Shown here piece after piece: positions 63,865 to 64,000 of a stretch of 64,000 nt of DNA. The translations under genes were made by a program, and so were the position numbers. A model generated the notes under the pieces. That model was given only the letters and a program-made list of their open reading frames with translations, did not search any database and had not been told where the DNA came from. The stretch spans positions 6,162,001-6,226,000 of the forward strand of contig NZ_CP048209.1 in assembly GCF_010119935.1 (NCBI RefSeq), read 5' to 3'. Source of the DNA: Paenibacillus lycopersici. GTDB lineage: Bacteria; Bacillota; Bacilli; Paenibacillales; Paenibacillaceae. Every line of letters begins with the position of its first letter. Position 1 is the stretch's first letter.

Positions 63865-63909
63865 CCTCGATTCCCCTCCCCTATAACGATCCGACCGGCA
63901 CGGAACGGC

Positions 63910-64000
63910 TTATCGCAGCCGTCTCTCGATCGTCGCCTTGATGTCGCGAACGAGCTGGATCGATGCTTCGATTTCCACTTTCCGCGTCGAGACGCTCTCC
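63910..64000 (-). CDS. C-terminal end of a gene running off the window
   Basis: An open frame on the minus strand enters from the right edge and stops with TAA at 63910. The visible 29 residues, ESVSTRKVEIEASIQLVRDI then KATIERRLR, form a charged amphipathic helix. Only 45 bp separate it from the small membrane-protein gene on the same strand, so they may be cotranscribed. Too little is visible to identify it. Confidence 0.55.
   Translation of the reverse strand, partial: ESVSTRKVEIEASIQLVRDIKATIERRLR

Overview
The window looks like a chromosomal segment of a GC-rich, spore-former-type Bacillota, most likely Paenibacillaceae (Paenibacillus or Cohnella-like). The basis is strong AGGAGG-type ribosome binding sites with frequent TTG/GTG starts, YesN/YesM two-component pairs beside carbohydrate ABC operons, LplB/LplC-type permeases with lipoprotein binding proteins, an SLH-anchored surface protein, a type II (CoaW) pantothenate kinase and dispersed intergenic repeats. 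The genus is an inference; no rRNA or tRNA gene is present.

Layout. 1-4.9 kb: end of an AraC regulator, a DUF3888 secreted protein, a GNAT enzyme beside a decayed GNAT fragment, a TPR protein, a Nudix hydrolase and a four-helix membrane protein. 5.1-14.05 kb (minus): a six-gene operon-like run, response regulator, histidine kinase, sugar-binding lipoprotein, two permeases and a GH127 beta-L-arabinofuranosidase, with a cre-like site at the binding-protein promoter. 14.7-23.2 kb (minus): a second sugar locus (binding protein, LplB, LplC, two metallo-beta-lactamase-fold hydrolases, two GH63-like hydrolases), divergent from a DeoR regulator with several operator-like repeats between them. Neither ABC locus carries an ATPase gene, so both probably borrow a shared MsmX-type subunit. 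24.6-28.9 kb: Eis-like acetyltransferase, beta-propeller glycosidase, pantothenate kinase, and an SDR lacking the usual Tyr/Lys.

28.9-32.5 kb is a repeat island: 77-bp, 51-bp and 52-bp tandem families. The 52-bp unit is a hairpin with compensatory base changes. An IS256-family element (30331-31806) sits exactly inside one hairpin unit, with an 8-bp target duplication. 32.5-39.5 kb: a LAL/MalT-like regulator and an SLH surface protein with about 26 DPSGPT repeats. 39.6-43.4 kb: divergent GH78 alpha-L-rhamnosidase and AraC regulator. 43.6-54.0 kb: two convergent giant DUF11-repeat proteins. Between them lie a transposase remnant and a four-module repeat element that also occurs at 14.3 kb with the same module order and spacing.

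54.2-56.1 kb (minus) is the most interesting locus. It has a clear promoter, a 24-codon leader peptide with its own ribosome binding site, an intrinsic terminator, and then two overlapping genes that split a PEP-synthase/rifampin-phosphotransferase-like enzyme into a phosphohistidine swivel protein and an ATP-grasp protein. Codons 19-22 of the leader are complementary over 11 bp to the start-codon region of the first enzyme gene, and another leader segment can pair with the terminator's 5' arm. This is the architecture of ribosome-stalling attenuation, as used by drug-inducible resistance genes. 56.2-64 kb: glutathione peroxidase, MFS transporter, GH28-like protein, YdjC deacetylase, MDR dehydrogenase, GAPDH paralogue, a small membrane protein and the end of a gene running off the window.
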